Below, in pieces: positions 1 to 8,342 of a stretch of DNA of 64,000 bases. Position numbers and translations under genes: made by a program. The stretch's first letter is position 1. Every line of letters begins with the position of its first letter. The DNA is from Lachnospiraceae bacterium NSJ-143 (lineage in GTDB: Bacteria; Bacillota; Clostridia; Lachnospirales; Anaerotignaceae), in contig JALIFM010000001.1 of the NCBI GenBank assembly GCA_022867625.1, positions 558,001 through 622,000 of the forward strand, read 5' to 3'. The notes under the pieces are model-generated. The model was not told the DNA's origin and ran no database searches. It was given only the letters and a program-made list of their open reading frames with translations.

Positions 1-2
1 GA

Positions 3-1169
3 GATATATATTCTTTTGCAAAAGAGAGCGGAAAAGTGGAGGTATCACAGGACGGTATAATAATTGGGTGTCCTGTAGCTGTAGAATATACGGGAAAACT
101 GGAAAGAGGAGCGGATTTTCAGGATGTAGCGGTAAATAAAATAACTGTCAGCGAGGAGCCGACAAGAAAAACCGCAAGGGATATGCTCTCAGGTATGAGT
201 CTTGAGGAAAAGGCCGGCCAGATGTTTTTGGCAAGATGCCCTCAGAGCGGTTATAGCGAGGATATCGCAGAATACTGCTTGGGAGGGTATATACTTTTTG
301 CCAGGGATTTTGAAAATGAAACTGAAGAAAGTGTTTCAGAAAAGATAATAGGTTTTCAGTCGGAGTCAAAAATACCCATGATTATTGCAGTTGACGAGGA
401 AGGCGGAACAGTAAACCGTGTAAGCAGATTTTTAGCCTTCAGGCAGGAACCGTTCAAGTCGCCGCAGGAGCTTTACAGTGAGGGCGGATTTGAGCTTATA
501 AAAAGCGACACAAGAGAAAAATGCGCTCTTCTTAAAAATTTGGGCATAAACCTTAACTTGGCTCCTGTATGCGATGTATCTGAAAACTCTGAAGATTTTA
601 TATATGACAGGTCATTTGGAAGAGGTGCCGGTGAAACATCGGAATATGTTAAAACAGTAGTTGGTGTTATGAAAAGCGAAAATATGGGCTGTGCCCTTAA
701 ACATTTTCCGGGCTACGGCAGCAATAAGGACACACATATGGGTATAGCTTATGACAGCCGTGACAGGGAGGCTTTTGATACAGGCGACTTTTTGCCGTTT
801 AAGGCTGGCATAGATTCAGGCGCGGGAATTGTGCTTGTTTCGCACAATATTGTAGAGTGTATGGACAATAATAATCCGGCGTCACTGTCTGATAAGGTAC
901 ATGAAGTCTTAAGGCATGATTTGGGTTTTGACGGAGTAATTATGACTGACGATTTGTCAATGGAGGCCATAAAGCAGTCTGCCGGTGACAAAGAGGCGGC
1001 GGTGGCGGCTGTACTTGCCGGAAACGACCTGCTCTGCTGTACAAATTATCAGGAACAGTTTAACGCTGTAATTGAGGCCGTAAGAAGCGGGGTTGTACCG
1101 GAAAGCCGTATTGACGAATCTGTTATGCGAATACTTCTGTGGAAAATAAATAACGGTGTTATAGACTGA
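3..1169 (+). CDS. Glycoside hydrolase family 3 protein (NagZ-like beta-N-acetylhexosaminidase), 5'-truncated by the window
   Basis: The reading frame is open from the first bases of the window, so the true start lies upstream; the GTG at 36 is probably an internal Val codon. Family 3 signatures are visible: AVDEEGG (like the IDQEGG of NagZ), KHFPGYG followed by DTH near 700-735, and the nucleophile segment MTDDLSMEAI near 943-970, whose first Asp is the expected nucleophile. The KH(F/I)PGxG...DxH loop is typical of the N-acetylglucosaminidase branch, which removes GlcNAc from muropeptides or glycans. About 45 residues before the catalytic domain match nothing I recognise. A terminator follows directly, so this gene ends its transcript. 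Family call firm; the exact substrate is inferred. Confidence 0.85.
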   Translation, partial: DIYSFAKESGKVEVSQDGIIIGCPVAVEYTGKLERGADFQDVAVNKITVSEEPTRKTARDMLSGMSLEEKAGQMFLARCPQSGYSEDIAEYCLGGYILFARDFENETEESVSEKIIGFQSESKIPMIIAVDEEGGTVNRVSRFLAFRQEPFKSPQELYSEGGFELIKSDTREKCALLKNLGINLNLAPVCDVSENSEDFIYDRSFGRGAGETSEYVKTVVGVMKSENMGCALKHFPGYGSNKDTHMGIAYDSRDREAFDTGDFLPFKAGIDSGAGIVLVSHNIVECMDNNNPASLSDKVHEVLRHDLGFDGVIMTDDLSMEAIKQSAGDKEAAVAAVLAGNDLLCCTNYQEQFNAVIEAVRSGVVPESRIDESVMRILLWKINNGVID

Positions 1170-1173
1170 GAAT

Positions 1174-1212
1174 AAAAATAAAACCCTGAGTTATCTCAGG
1201 GTTTTATTTTTA
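1174..1212 (+). terminator. Rho-independent terminator after the family 3 glycosidase
   Basis: An 11-bp perfect stem (AAAACCCTGAG / CTCAGGGTTTT) with loop TTAT is followed by a T-rich run, starting a few bases after the stop codon. Confidence 0.9.
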
Positions 1213-1391
1213 TAAGGGGTTGGGATTTATATGAAAAAGAAAGTGGCCGGATATCATTTTATTATATAATAAGGGAAGGAAGGAGTCTGATTATGATATC
1301 CTTAAGCTTTCTGGGCTTTCGTTTCTTTTATGAGTATATAATACCCACAAATTGTAAATTACAAATGATGAATTTGAAAATATTTTGTGAA

Positions 1392-2210
1392 TTAAAGCTT
1401 AAGATTATATATATTTACAGCGTTTTTGAAAAACACATTTTCATGGTACTTTTCCGGAACAATCCTTTTTATAAACTCAATATATTTGCCGATATTAACA
1501 ATAGGCCAGTCTGAGCCGTACATAATTCTGCTGTAGTCGCCAAAGTAGTAAAGCCATGACTTTAAAATCTCAATAAAGCCATGGTACTGCTCAAAACAGC
1601 TTTCAATGTCAAAGTCGCCCTCAACAATGCCGGATATATCAACAGCTACATTTTTGTTTTTCTCGGCTACCGCTGCGGCTTCAGACAAAAACGGATTTCC
1701 AAAATGGCACATTACAAACTGTACCTTCGGGTATTTTACGGCTATTTCATCTATGGTAAGAGGGTGGCTGTACTTTAAAAGGGCGTCGCCTCGAGACAGG
1801 GCGCCTGTGTGAATTGCCACTGTCTTATTGTGTTTTTCAGCCAGCTCATAAAATGGCTCATATTGTTTGTCGCTTAAATACATTGGGCAGTAGCCGGGAT
1901 AGAGCTTTATTCCGGTGCAGTTTTCACGCTTGAGGTGTTCCTCCGCAAGGGATATAAAGTATTCCGGAGGCTCGGTCGGATTTTTAAAACAGCTGGAGTC
2001 AAGGCCGAAGCAGTAGCTCATGTATTCAGGATATATATGGTTTTCCAGCTCAGGAGAAAGGTTTCCCATGACTATTGCGTGTACTATATTATTTTTTTCA
2101 AACTCATGTTTCAGGTGCTCCGATGTATTTTTGTGTCCGGAGCTCTCTGCTACAGCGCTGAACGGCTCATATCCCGGGCGGTAATGTATATGTGCGTCTA
2201 TAATTTTCAT
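1392..2210 (-). CDS. Amidohydrolase family protein (Amidohydro_2, TIM barrel)
   Basis: A 272-residue metal-dependent hydrolase. The N-terminus carries the metal-binding HxH (MKIIDAHIHY), then HTG, CHFG and a C-terminal GSDWP, the His/His/Asp ligands of the PF04909 family (decarboxylases, lactonases and other hydrolases). Substrate unknown. The start at 2210 is chosen because GGAG lies 8 bases upstream and the protein then begins at the barrel's first strand; an upstream ATG at 2306 is in frame but lacks a ribosome binding site. It stands alone between a plus-strand glycosidase and the end of the ABC operon. A 12-bp inverted repeat lies just upstream (2243-2279). No U-tract terminator is evident downstream. 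Confidence 0.85.
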   Translation of the reverse strand: MKIIDAHIHYRPGYEPFSAVAESSGHKNTSEHLKHEFEKNNIVHAIVMGNLSPELENHIYPEYMSYCFGLDSSCFKNPTEPPEYFISLAEEHLKRENCTGIKLYPGYCPMYLSDKQYEPFYELAEKHNKTVAIHTGALSRGDALLKYSHPLTIDEIAVKYPKVQFVMCHFGNPFLSEAAAVAEKNKNVAVDISGIVEGDFDIESCFEQYHGFIEILKSWLYYFGDYSRIMYGSDWPIVNIGKYIEFIKRIVPEKYHENVFFKNAVNIYNLKL

Positions 2211-2242
2211 TTTATCATCTCCATAAAGTTTATTTATGCTGC

Positions 2243-2279
2243 AATTTGATTTTATCATTTTAAAGTTTAAAATCAAATT
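2243..2279. promoter_or_regulatory. 12-bp perfect inverted repeat upstream of the amidohydrolase
   Basis: AATTTGATTTTA (2243-2254) and TAAAATCAAATT (2268-2279) are perfect inverted repeats separated by 13 bases, 33 bases before the amidohydrolase start codon. It is not followed by a T-tract on the coding strand, so an operator is more likely than a terminator. The binding protein is unknown. Confidence 0.4.
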
Positions 2280-2395
2280 AATTTTGTCGACATTTTGCCT
2301 GCGCAATAATATTCCTGAGCAAAAAAGGTAATTGATACGCTTTATAAAAATTTGCTGCCATTATAAATTTACAAGCGATGGCCTTAAAACGATGT

Positions 2396-2434
2396 AAATT
2401 AAAAATCCCCCACGATATTATTGCAGGGGATTTA
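2396..2434 (-). terminator. Terminator of the ABC/GldG operon
   Basis: AAATCCCC / GGGGATTT arms around a 15-base loop; on the minus strand a T-run follows. It lies 12 bases past the DUF4340 stop codon. Confidence 0.8.
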
Positions 2435-2447
2435 ATAGTTTGATAAT

Positions 2448-3827
2448 TTAATTTGACTGTTTGACGGTTTCAAAAAGGCTTATTACAGACTCTACTGAGC
2501 GTCTGTTTACAAGGCGGCCCTTGATTTCGCCGCTTGATGCGGTGTAGTAGTTTTCATCAAAAGGGGTGTATACCGCCTGTGCGTCCGGATAGCTGCTGTC
2601 TTTAAAATGGTATGTCACAATAAAGCTTTCAGAATCAGGCCCGGTTGCGGCTGCCGTATCGCTGACACTGGAGCTTACTATGCCGGAAAGCTTTTTGAAA
2701 AATGCCTCAAAGCTCTCGCTGTCGCAATCCCTTCCGTCAAGCGTATAGCCGTTTTCCTTAAACTCAATGTGATGTACAACTGAGTTAAGAGTTACCTCCA
2801 TTGAGGCTACCTTATCCTTTTTTACTGTACATACTGACTGAGGTATATATTTATAGCAGCTGAGGTATTCTTTTATGACCTTTGCCGTATCGGAATCCAG
2901 AAGCCCTGTTATTGATGAACCTTCAAATGATATATATGCCGAGCCATCGGCATTTTCCTTTCCAAGATACATCTTAGCTGATTTTTCTCCGGAGTCGGTT
3001 TTATATTTAACTGAAATATACGCCTGTGGGGTTTCCAGACCAAAGGCTGCCGTATCGTTTTTTGACGGTTCAAATGACACGCATTGAGACAAGGCCGCGT
3101 CTTTAAGCTTTGATATAAGGGAATCAACCTTATTTGTATCGGCGAATGTACTGCTGCTGAAAGGAAAAGCGAAACGCCAAGGGGAGGAACTGCCCATAGG
3201 GTTTTCCCTGTCTGTTTCAGATTTGAATACAGCGGTTTTTTCATCTCCGTATACACACTCAAATTCCTCAAGGGTTGCCCTTGACAGGCCGGACAAGTCG
3301 TAGGCAGCGGCATATGAGTACAGCGGCTTTATAATCTCGTCACCCACAGATTTGTTTATAATGTATATTTTTTTGCTGCCGTCCTCGCAGGCGTAGTATC
3401 TGTTTATATTGTCATTGAAGTTTCCTATTCTGTAGGTTGTTGACACTCCGGCTGTATCTGTAAGTGTTATTACCTGCTGAGGGGTGTCAAGGCCGTATTT
3501 ACTATATTCGCCGTCAGATGATATAAGCCTTGCCGCCGCAAGGTTGCCGGATTTTTCGATAAGCCTTTCAACAGAGTCGGAGCTTATAGGAAACGAGTCA
3601 TCACCGGAAAGCTTCCAAAAATCGCTGTCCTTTACCAGCTCAAATTCAGAGTCTGTTCCCGTGCATTTTACTGATATTATATCGCCTGTGGTTTTTTCTG
3701 ACACGTAAAGGTTTGTGTCTGCCGCCGCCGACTTTTTGTTAGAGTAATAGGCCGCTCCGAAAGCGGAGTAAACAATAAAATTCAAGAGTATGAGCACTGT
3801 GAGTGATTTAATAATTTTATTTTTCAT
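2448..3827 (-). CDS. DUF4340 domain-containing membrane-anchored protein
   Basis: A 459-residue protein with one N-terminal hydrophobic segment (about residues 5-25) followed by a long extracytoplasmic region. The repeated pattern of short beta-rich units (for example WKLSGDD, YGLDTPQ, FGLETPQ) is typical of DUF4340, a family of unknown function encoded beside GldG-type ABC proteins. The start at 3827 has AGGAGG 11-12 bases upstream and overlaps the preceding stop codon by one base (TGATG), implying translational coupling. An in-frame ATG at 3911 would reach back into the upstream gene and is rejected. It is the last gene of the operon and probably works outside the membrane with GldG. Confidence 0.85.
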   Translation of the reverse strand: MKNKIIKSLTVLILLNFIVYSAFGAAYYSNKKSAAADTNLYVSEKTTGDIISVKCTGTDSEFELVKDSDFWKLSGDDSFPISSDSVERLIEKSGNLAAARLISSDGEYSKYGLDTPQQVITLTDTAGVSTTYRIGNFNDNINRYYACEDGSKKIYIINKSVGDEIIKPLYSYAAAYDLSGLSRATLEEFECVYGDEKTAVFKSETDRENPMGSSSPWRFAFPFSSSTFADTNKVDSLISKLKDAALSQCVSFEPSKNDTAAFGLETPQAYISVKYKTDSGEKSAKMYLGKENADGSAYISFEGSSITGLLDSDTAKVIKEYLSCYKYIPQSVCTVKKDKVASMEVTLNSVVHHIEFKENGYTLDGRDCDSESFEAFFKKLSGIVSSSVSDTAAATGPDSESFIVTYHFKDSSYPDAQAVYTPFDENYYTASSGEIKGRLVNRRSVESVISLFETVKQSN

Positions 3828-5218
3828 CAGCGGTTTTTCCTCCTGTACCATACTAAAATAGATATCACTGCCACAATGGCCGGTATAATGCCTGTGAGTA
3901 TTATTTTCCACATTCTGCTTTGCGAGGTGTTTACCATTAATGTTCCAAGCGCTATTGATTTGCCTGTAACCGTCTGCTGGTTCTGGCTGTCGCAGAGATA
4001 GTTTACGGCGTTTGTAAATAGCCTGTTGTTTGTGCCTGTGACCATGCTGTTTGTGTCGGAGCTTAAAAATTCGCTGGAAGTAATCCAGACAATGCGTGTG
4101 TCAGAGGTGTCGTATTTTTCCTCAACAGCAACAGAAAGCGCGTATGGCCCTTCAGGCGCGTCTGCGTCCTTTTCGTATGACTCGTCCTTAATTATATAGG
4201 CTTTATCAGATGCAGTCATAAGGTCGGTTATTTTTACTGTGTCTCTGATGTCGGACGATTTTTCTACAGCCTGCGCAAGCGGCATTAAAACATAGGAATT
4301 TGAATCATTAAACGGCTTTGTTATAATGCTTTTTGAGTCCAGCTGAGGAAGTATATAGTATGGGTATCCGCTTAGGCACCTGTCGGAAAGCCCCTCCATG
4401 ACAACACCGTCTACGGTTGAAACACCATAGCTTTTCATTATTGCAGAAGTGTTTGCAAGCTCAGATGAATTGTAATCTGTAACGAGCATCAGCCTTCCGC
4501 TGTTTTCAAGGTAGTCTTTTATTTTTGCGGCCTCACCGGAGCTTATGTCAGATGACGGGGCGTATATAAACAGGCATTGGGCATCATCAGGTATGGAATC
4601 GGCAGAAAGCAGGTTAAGCTCTTTAAGCTCAACGCCGGCTTTGTTGAGTGCCGATACCAGCGAATCATCAGGCTTCTTTTCGCCATGGCCTTCAAGGGCA
4701 TAAAGCACAGGGAGGCTTTCGCTTGTCACATATTTTATGGCGCTTGTAAGGTAGTCCTCTCCGTTAAAGGCAGTGTATGTGGCTATGTCAGAGTATTTTA
4801 TTATCTGGCTGCGCTTTGAGGAGGAGACAATAATGCTGTTGTCACTTAAATCCTCGTCTGTGTACTGCTTTTCAAAATCGGGGTAGAGTGCAGGGTCTAT
4901 ATCGCTGATATGGAGTACCGGACTGATTGAGGCGTACCTTTCAAGCATATCGGTAAGTGTAGAGTCCTCTTTGCCGGGCTGGCAAATCCTATATATATCT
5001 ATATCCTCACTTATGCTGAGCACAACTTCCTTTGTACTGTCAGAAAGTGTGTGAAGGCCTATTTCTGTTGTGTCGAGCTTGGTTTTTTCAACAGGAAGCT
5101 GGTTAACAAGCAGGTTTATACCTATAACAAGGGTTGTAAAAAGTATGCACACCACAGCACCAAGGCTTCTTTGGGAAAGGTTATGGCCGGTTTTTTCACT
5201 GTTTTTGCTCTTTGCCAT
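3827..5218 (-). CDS. GldG-like ABC transporter auxiliary protein
   Basis: A 463-residue protein with an N-terminal transmembrane segment (about residues 17-37, AVVCILFTTLVIG), a large extracytoplasmic domain, and a C-terminal segment (IILTGIIPAIVAVISILVWY) ending in a basic tail. This architecture, with motifs such as YALEGHGE and LMLVTDYN, matches the GldG/ABC_transp_aux family first described in Bacteroidetes gliding motility and common in Clostridia without gliding. The start at 5218 follows AGGAGG and overlaps the permease stop as TAATG. Its role here, a substrate-binding or coupling partner of the permease, is inferred from operon context. Confidence 0.85.
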   Translation of the reverse strand: MAKSKNSEKTGHNLSQRSLGAVVCILFTTLVIGINLLVNQLPVEKTKLDTTEIGLHTLSDSTKEVVLSISEDIDIYRICQPGKEDSTLTDMLERYASISPVLHISDIDPALYPDFEKQYTDEDLSDNSIIVSSSKRSQIIKYSDIATYTAFNGEDYLTSAIKYVTSESLPVLYALEGHGEKKPDDSLVSALNKAGVELKELNLLSADSIPDDAQCLFIYAPSSDISSGEAAKIKDYLENSGRLMLVTDYNSSELANTSAIMKSYGVSTVDGVVMEGLSDRCLSGYPYYILPQLDSKSIITKPFNDSNSYVLMPLAQAVEKSSDIRDTVKITDLMTASDKAYIIKDESYEKDADAPEGPYALSVAVEEKYDTSDTRIVWITSSEFLSSDTNSMVTGTNNRLFTNAVNYLCDSQNQQTVTGKSIALGTLMVNTSQSRMWKIILTGIIPAIVAVISILVWYRRKNR

Positions 5219-6081
5219 TATTTCCACCTCCTGCTGTTTTCGGACTGTACTGTAAAGCATATAAAAAGTGCTGCCACCGTAATAAAATATACAACGGCGG
5301 TTATATCAAACACTCCGCCGGTAAAAGGGTCAATCCTTTTAAATACCGCAAAACAATCCGCAAAGGACGCAAACTTTCCGGTTAAAAGGGCGTTGTATTT
5401 GAAATATATAACAGATAACGGAACCTCAATAGCTATAAGGACCGCCAGTGCCGCGGTTATCTTTTTTGACGCTATAAGTATTACAGCGGCTGCGGCCACA
5501 GCGCATACTGTAAAAGCTCTGAATGTAAAGGCCGACGCAGACGATATGTTTTCGGATATTGTCGGCAGCATATAACTGATAAGAAGTATGCCAAAGCAGA
5601 GCAGGGCGGAAATTATCTGGTTTTCAGTCAGAGATGATGTAAACATTCCCACCGCACACAACGCGCACTCCAGCATAAAAAATGCGAATATACAGCTGAA
5701 AGCCGTTTTAAAGCTTACGGCGCCGTACATTGAAAGTATAAACGGGTACAGGCACATTACAGCAGCGGGTATTAATGTGATTGTGCACAGGGCAAAAAAT
5801 TTACCAAGGACCACGCTTTTTACATCAATGGGAAGAAGGCACAGGAGCTTATCTGTTCTCTGTTTTTTCTCGTCAGAAAACACGCGCATTGTAAGCAGAG
5901 GTATGGTGATAAGCAGTACAAAGCACATATCCTTTACCACATACTCAAAGGCAGGCGAGTAGTAGACAAAATTGACAAGGCTTGTGTACAGCCCTGCCGC
6001 AAGAAGCATAAAAGTCAGAAATACATATCCTGATGCTGTCACAAAATATAGCTTTAATTCCTTTTTGTATACTGAAAGCAT
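5218..6081 (-). CDS. ABC-2 type transporter permease (GldF-like)
   Basis: A 287-residue, very hydrophobic protein with about six predicted transmembrane helices. The N-terminal MLSVYKKELKLYFVTASGY, followed by a helix and the cytoplasmic segment RVFSDEKKQRTDKLLCLLP, is typical of ABC-2 permeases of the GldF/NosY type. The ATG at 6081 follows AGGAGG and overlaps the ATPase stop by one base (TAATG). It should form the membrane channel with the ATPase encoded just upstream. The substrate is unknown; related systems have been linked to secretion of surface material, but nothing in the sequence proves it. Confidence 0.88.
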   Translation of the reverse strand: MLSVYKKELKLYFVTASGYVFLTFMLLAAGLYTSLVNFVYYSPAFEYVVKDMCFVLLITIPLLTMRVFSDEKKQRTDKLLCLLPIDVKSVVLGKFFALCTITLIPAAVMCLYPFILSMYGAVSFKTAFSCIFAFFMLECALCAVGMFTSSLTENQIISALLCFGILLISYMLPTISENISSASAFTFRAFTVCAVAAAAVILIASKKITAALAVLIAIEVPLSVIYFKYNALLTGKFASFADCFAVFKRIDPFTGGVFDITAVVYFITVAALFICFTVQSENSRRWK

Positions 6082-7046
6082 TATTTTACGCCTCCTGCCG
6101 TGGTGTTTTTGCTGTATGAGCCGCTTTCTGCTATAATCTCAAGGAAAATTTCCTCAAGGGAGCTTTTTTTGATATAAAGTGATATAACAGGGCAGTCTGC
6201 TTCTGCCAGACTGTAAAAAAGCCTCTCTCGAGGGTCGTTTTCCGGCATAAAGCTGAATTTACAGGTATTGCCGGTTTCCTGCGATAATTCGGCTGAAATA
6301 ACACCTGGTGTTGTTTTTAAAACATTCAGTATCTTATCAGAGCTTCCCAATGCTTCCAGAACCGCTGTTTTTTCTGTGTTCTCGTTTCCTACAAGCTTCT
6401 GTGCGGAATCGAGCGCCACAAGCTTACCATGTGATATAATCATTATGCGGCTGCATACTGCGCTTATTTCGCTGAGTATATGGCTGCTCAATATTACTAT
6501 GTGGCTTTTTCCAAGCTCTGTTATGAGGTTTCTTATCTCTATTATCTGCTGTGGGTCAAGGCCGACTGTAGGCTCGTCCAGTATTATAACAGGAGGGTCG
6601 CCAAGTATGGCCTGGGCGATTCCAACCCTCTGCCTGTAGCCCTTTGAAAGGTTTTTGATAAGCCGGTTTTTCATGGCTGTAATGCTTGTTTTTTCCATTA
6701 CTTGGGCTATTTTCTCTTTTAGCTGGGCTTTAGGTATTTTTTTGGCCTCTCCTACGAATGAAAGGTATTCCAGCGGTGTCAAATCCTCATAAACAGGTGG
6801 AATCTCAGGGAGGTAGCCTATATTCTTTTTGGCCTCCTCAGGGTTATCCGTCATGCTCAGGCCGTTTATATAAATTTCGCCTTCTGTAGGGGAAAGACAG
6901 CCTGTAATCATATTCATCGTTGTGCTTTTTCCTGCGCCGTTTGGCCCAAGAAACCCAAATACGCAGTTATTGTCAATAGTAAAGCTCAAATTGTCAACAG
7001 CCTTAAAAGGGCCGTAGGATTTGGAAAGGTTTTTTATCTCAATCAA
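6081..7046 (-). CDS. ABC transporter ATP-binding protein of the GldFG-type operon
   Basis: A 321-residue ATPase. Visible motifs: Walker A GPNGAGKST, Q-loop region near LPEIPPVY, signature LSKGYRQRVGIAQ, Walker B VIILDEPTVGLDP and the switch His in ILSSHIL. The C-terminal extension of about 80 residues is common in ABC-2 exporters. I choose the TTG at 7046: AAGGAGG lies 8 bases upstream and the protein then begins MIEIKNLSKSYG. An ATG at 7118 has no binding site and falls inside the promoter region. It is the first gene of a four-gene coupled operon with permease, GldG and DUF4340 genes, and a good promoter lies just upstream. Confidence 0.9.
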   Translation of the reverse strand: MIEIKNLSKSYGPFKAVDNLSFTIDNNCVFGFLGPNGAGKSTTMNMITGCLSPTEGEIYINGLSMTDNPEEAKKNIGYLPEIPPVYEDLTPLEYLSFVGEAKKIPKAQLKEKIAQVMEKTSITAMKNRLIKNLSKGYRQRVGIAQAILGDPPVIILDEPTVGLDPQQIIEIRNLITELGKSHIVILSSHILSEISAVCSRIMIISHGKLVALDSAQKLVGNENTEKTAVLEALGSSDKILNVLKTTPGVISAELSQETGNTCKFSFMPENDPRERLFYSLAEADCPVISLYIKKSSLEEIFLEIIAESGSYSKNTTAGGVK

Positions 7047-7082
7047 TATCAATGCCTCCTTAAAAAGGATATTTATCATTGA

Positions 7083-7111
7083 ATAATAGCAGATAATGCC
7101 ATAAACTTCAA
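7083..7111 (-). promoter_or_regulatory. Probable sigma-A promoter of the ABC/GldG operon
   Basis: On the minus strand TTGAAG (7111-7106), a 17-base spacer, then TATTAT (7088-7083), about 37 bases before the TTG start. Confidence 0.6.
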
Positions 7112-7194
7112 TGTACATACTGTTAACAATATCTGCCTTAACTGTTGAAAAACGAAGGAGTTATTGCGGGAATTGTGGAAAAATGCGAATCCAT

Positions 7195-7235
7195 TAAAAA
7201 GACGGAACGTGCCAGAATGCCGAACCGTCTTTTGT
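7195..7235 (-). terminator. Terminator of the MerR gene
   Basis: AAAAGACGG / CCGTCTTTTT arms around a 19-base region that can itself pair; a T-tract follows on the minus strand, 14 bases past the stop. Confidence 0.85.
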
Positions 7236-7248
7236 GCTCATTACATAT

Positions 7249-8073
7249 TTATTTAACAGGTATTATTATTTTTGTGAGATACTCGCTTTCGTCCTTTACA
7301 TCAGTAGGGGACATAAGAAATTCCTCGGTTATGTGGCCGTTTATCTCGCAGGAGTTGTCATTTGCCCATTTAATAGTTTTTACATAGGTATTGACTATGC
7401 CGGAAAGCGGCCCGCGGTGAAGTGTAGTGACAGCCTTAAATGACGGTACCCTTTTAAAAAAAGGAAAATCCGGACTTTCCTTTACTGCTATGCCTATCTC
7501 AAGGTCGCATTCGGACTTAAGGAACTGCTCAAGTGGGGCGTTGTGGTATGTGGCAAGAATTGAGCTTTCGGCCTTTAGCCTGTTTTTGCGTATAAGCTCA
7601 AATATCTCAAACCAGCGGCAGACCGGTATGGAATCGCTTTTAAAATCCTTTTCAACTCGTCTGGTATATATAATGCCCCTTTCTGGTATTTCCTCCACAG
7701 TTATGCCTTTGTCAGCAGAAGAAAGCTCAATTTTGCCTATGGAATTTTCTATCTCGTTATACAGCTCCTGCAAAGACTCGATTTTTTCGTGAATGTCCGA
7801 AAGCCTTAGATTAAGGCTTTCTTTAAGGGAGTCAATACCCTTTTCGTACACAAGAGAGTGGACCTCGTCCAGTGAAAAGCCATAATTTTTGAGCTTGCGT
7901 ATATTGTGCAGTATGAGCATCTGTTCTTCGGTGTAGTAACGGTAATTTGTCTCTGAATCACGCCTTTTTGGTACAAGAAGTTTTATCTCATCGTAATATC
8001 TGAGGGTTTTGACAGGAACACCGCAGATATCTGAAATGTCGCCTATTGTGTACAGCTTTTTTTTCTGTGTCAA
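7249..8073 (-). CDS. MerR family transcriptional regulator with GyrI-like effector domain
   Basis: A 274-residue regulator. Residues 8-75 form the MerR winged helix (YTIGDISDICGV, KTLRYYDEIKLL, NYRYYT), then a dimerising coiled coil (about 80-125), then a C-terminal half resembling the GyrI-like effector-binding fold of BmrR-type multidrug sensors. The start is a TTG at 8073 with GGGAGG 7 bases upstream. It has its own promoter and terminator and is transcribed in the same direction as the ABC/GldG operon downstream. It may control that operon in response to a small ligand, but the operon's -35/-10 spacing (17 bases) is not the long spacing MerR activators usually need. Confidence 0.9.
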   Translation of the reverse strand: MTQKKKLYTIGDISDICGVPVKTLRYYDEIKLLVPKRRDSETNYRYYTEEQMLILHNIRKLKNYGFSLDEVHSLVYEKGIDSLKESLNLRLSDIHEKIESLQELYNEIENSIGKIELSSADKGITVEEIPERGIIYTRRVEKDFKSDSIPVCRWFEIFELIRKNRLKAESSILATYHNAPLEQFLKSECDLEIGIAVKESPDFPFFKRVPSFKAVTTLHRGPLSGIVNTYVKTIKWANDNSCEINGHITEEFLMSPTDVKDESEYLTKIIIPVK

Positions 8074-8125
8074 TATAATTCCTCCCTAAATTGACTTTTA
8101 ATGTAAGCCGGGAATTTTCAATCAA

Positions 8126-8154
8126 ATTATATAATAACACAAAATTTTTTTCAA
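8126..8154 (-). promoter_or_regulatory. Sigma-A promoter of the MerR gene
   Basis: On the minus strand TTGAAA (8154-8149), 17-base A/T-rich spacer, TATAAT (8131-8126): a near-consensus promoter 53 bases before the TTG start. Confidence 0.8.
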
Positions 8155-8342
8155 CAATACAAAAAAAGTACTTTTTGACGCAGAGCGGAAAAGAGATTTG
8201 AGCAGCTGGAATATGAATTTTGAACAGAAATGAAATGCAGAAAAAGGCCGGGAGAGAATAAAAAAGCGGCAGGGGCCGTTCTTTAGGAGCGGTCTCTGTG
8301 GCTGGGTGAAGTGAATAAAGCTTAATTAATACCTGAATAATT

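Noticed and set aside
8258-8305. Terminator of the FNT gene
   Set aside because: The arms pair with one G-G mismatch and several A-C mismatches on the minus strand, so the hairpin is weak despite a following T-run; kept only as a remark.
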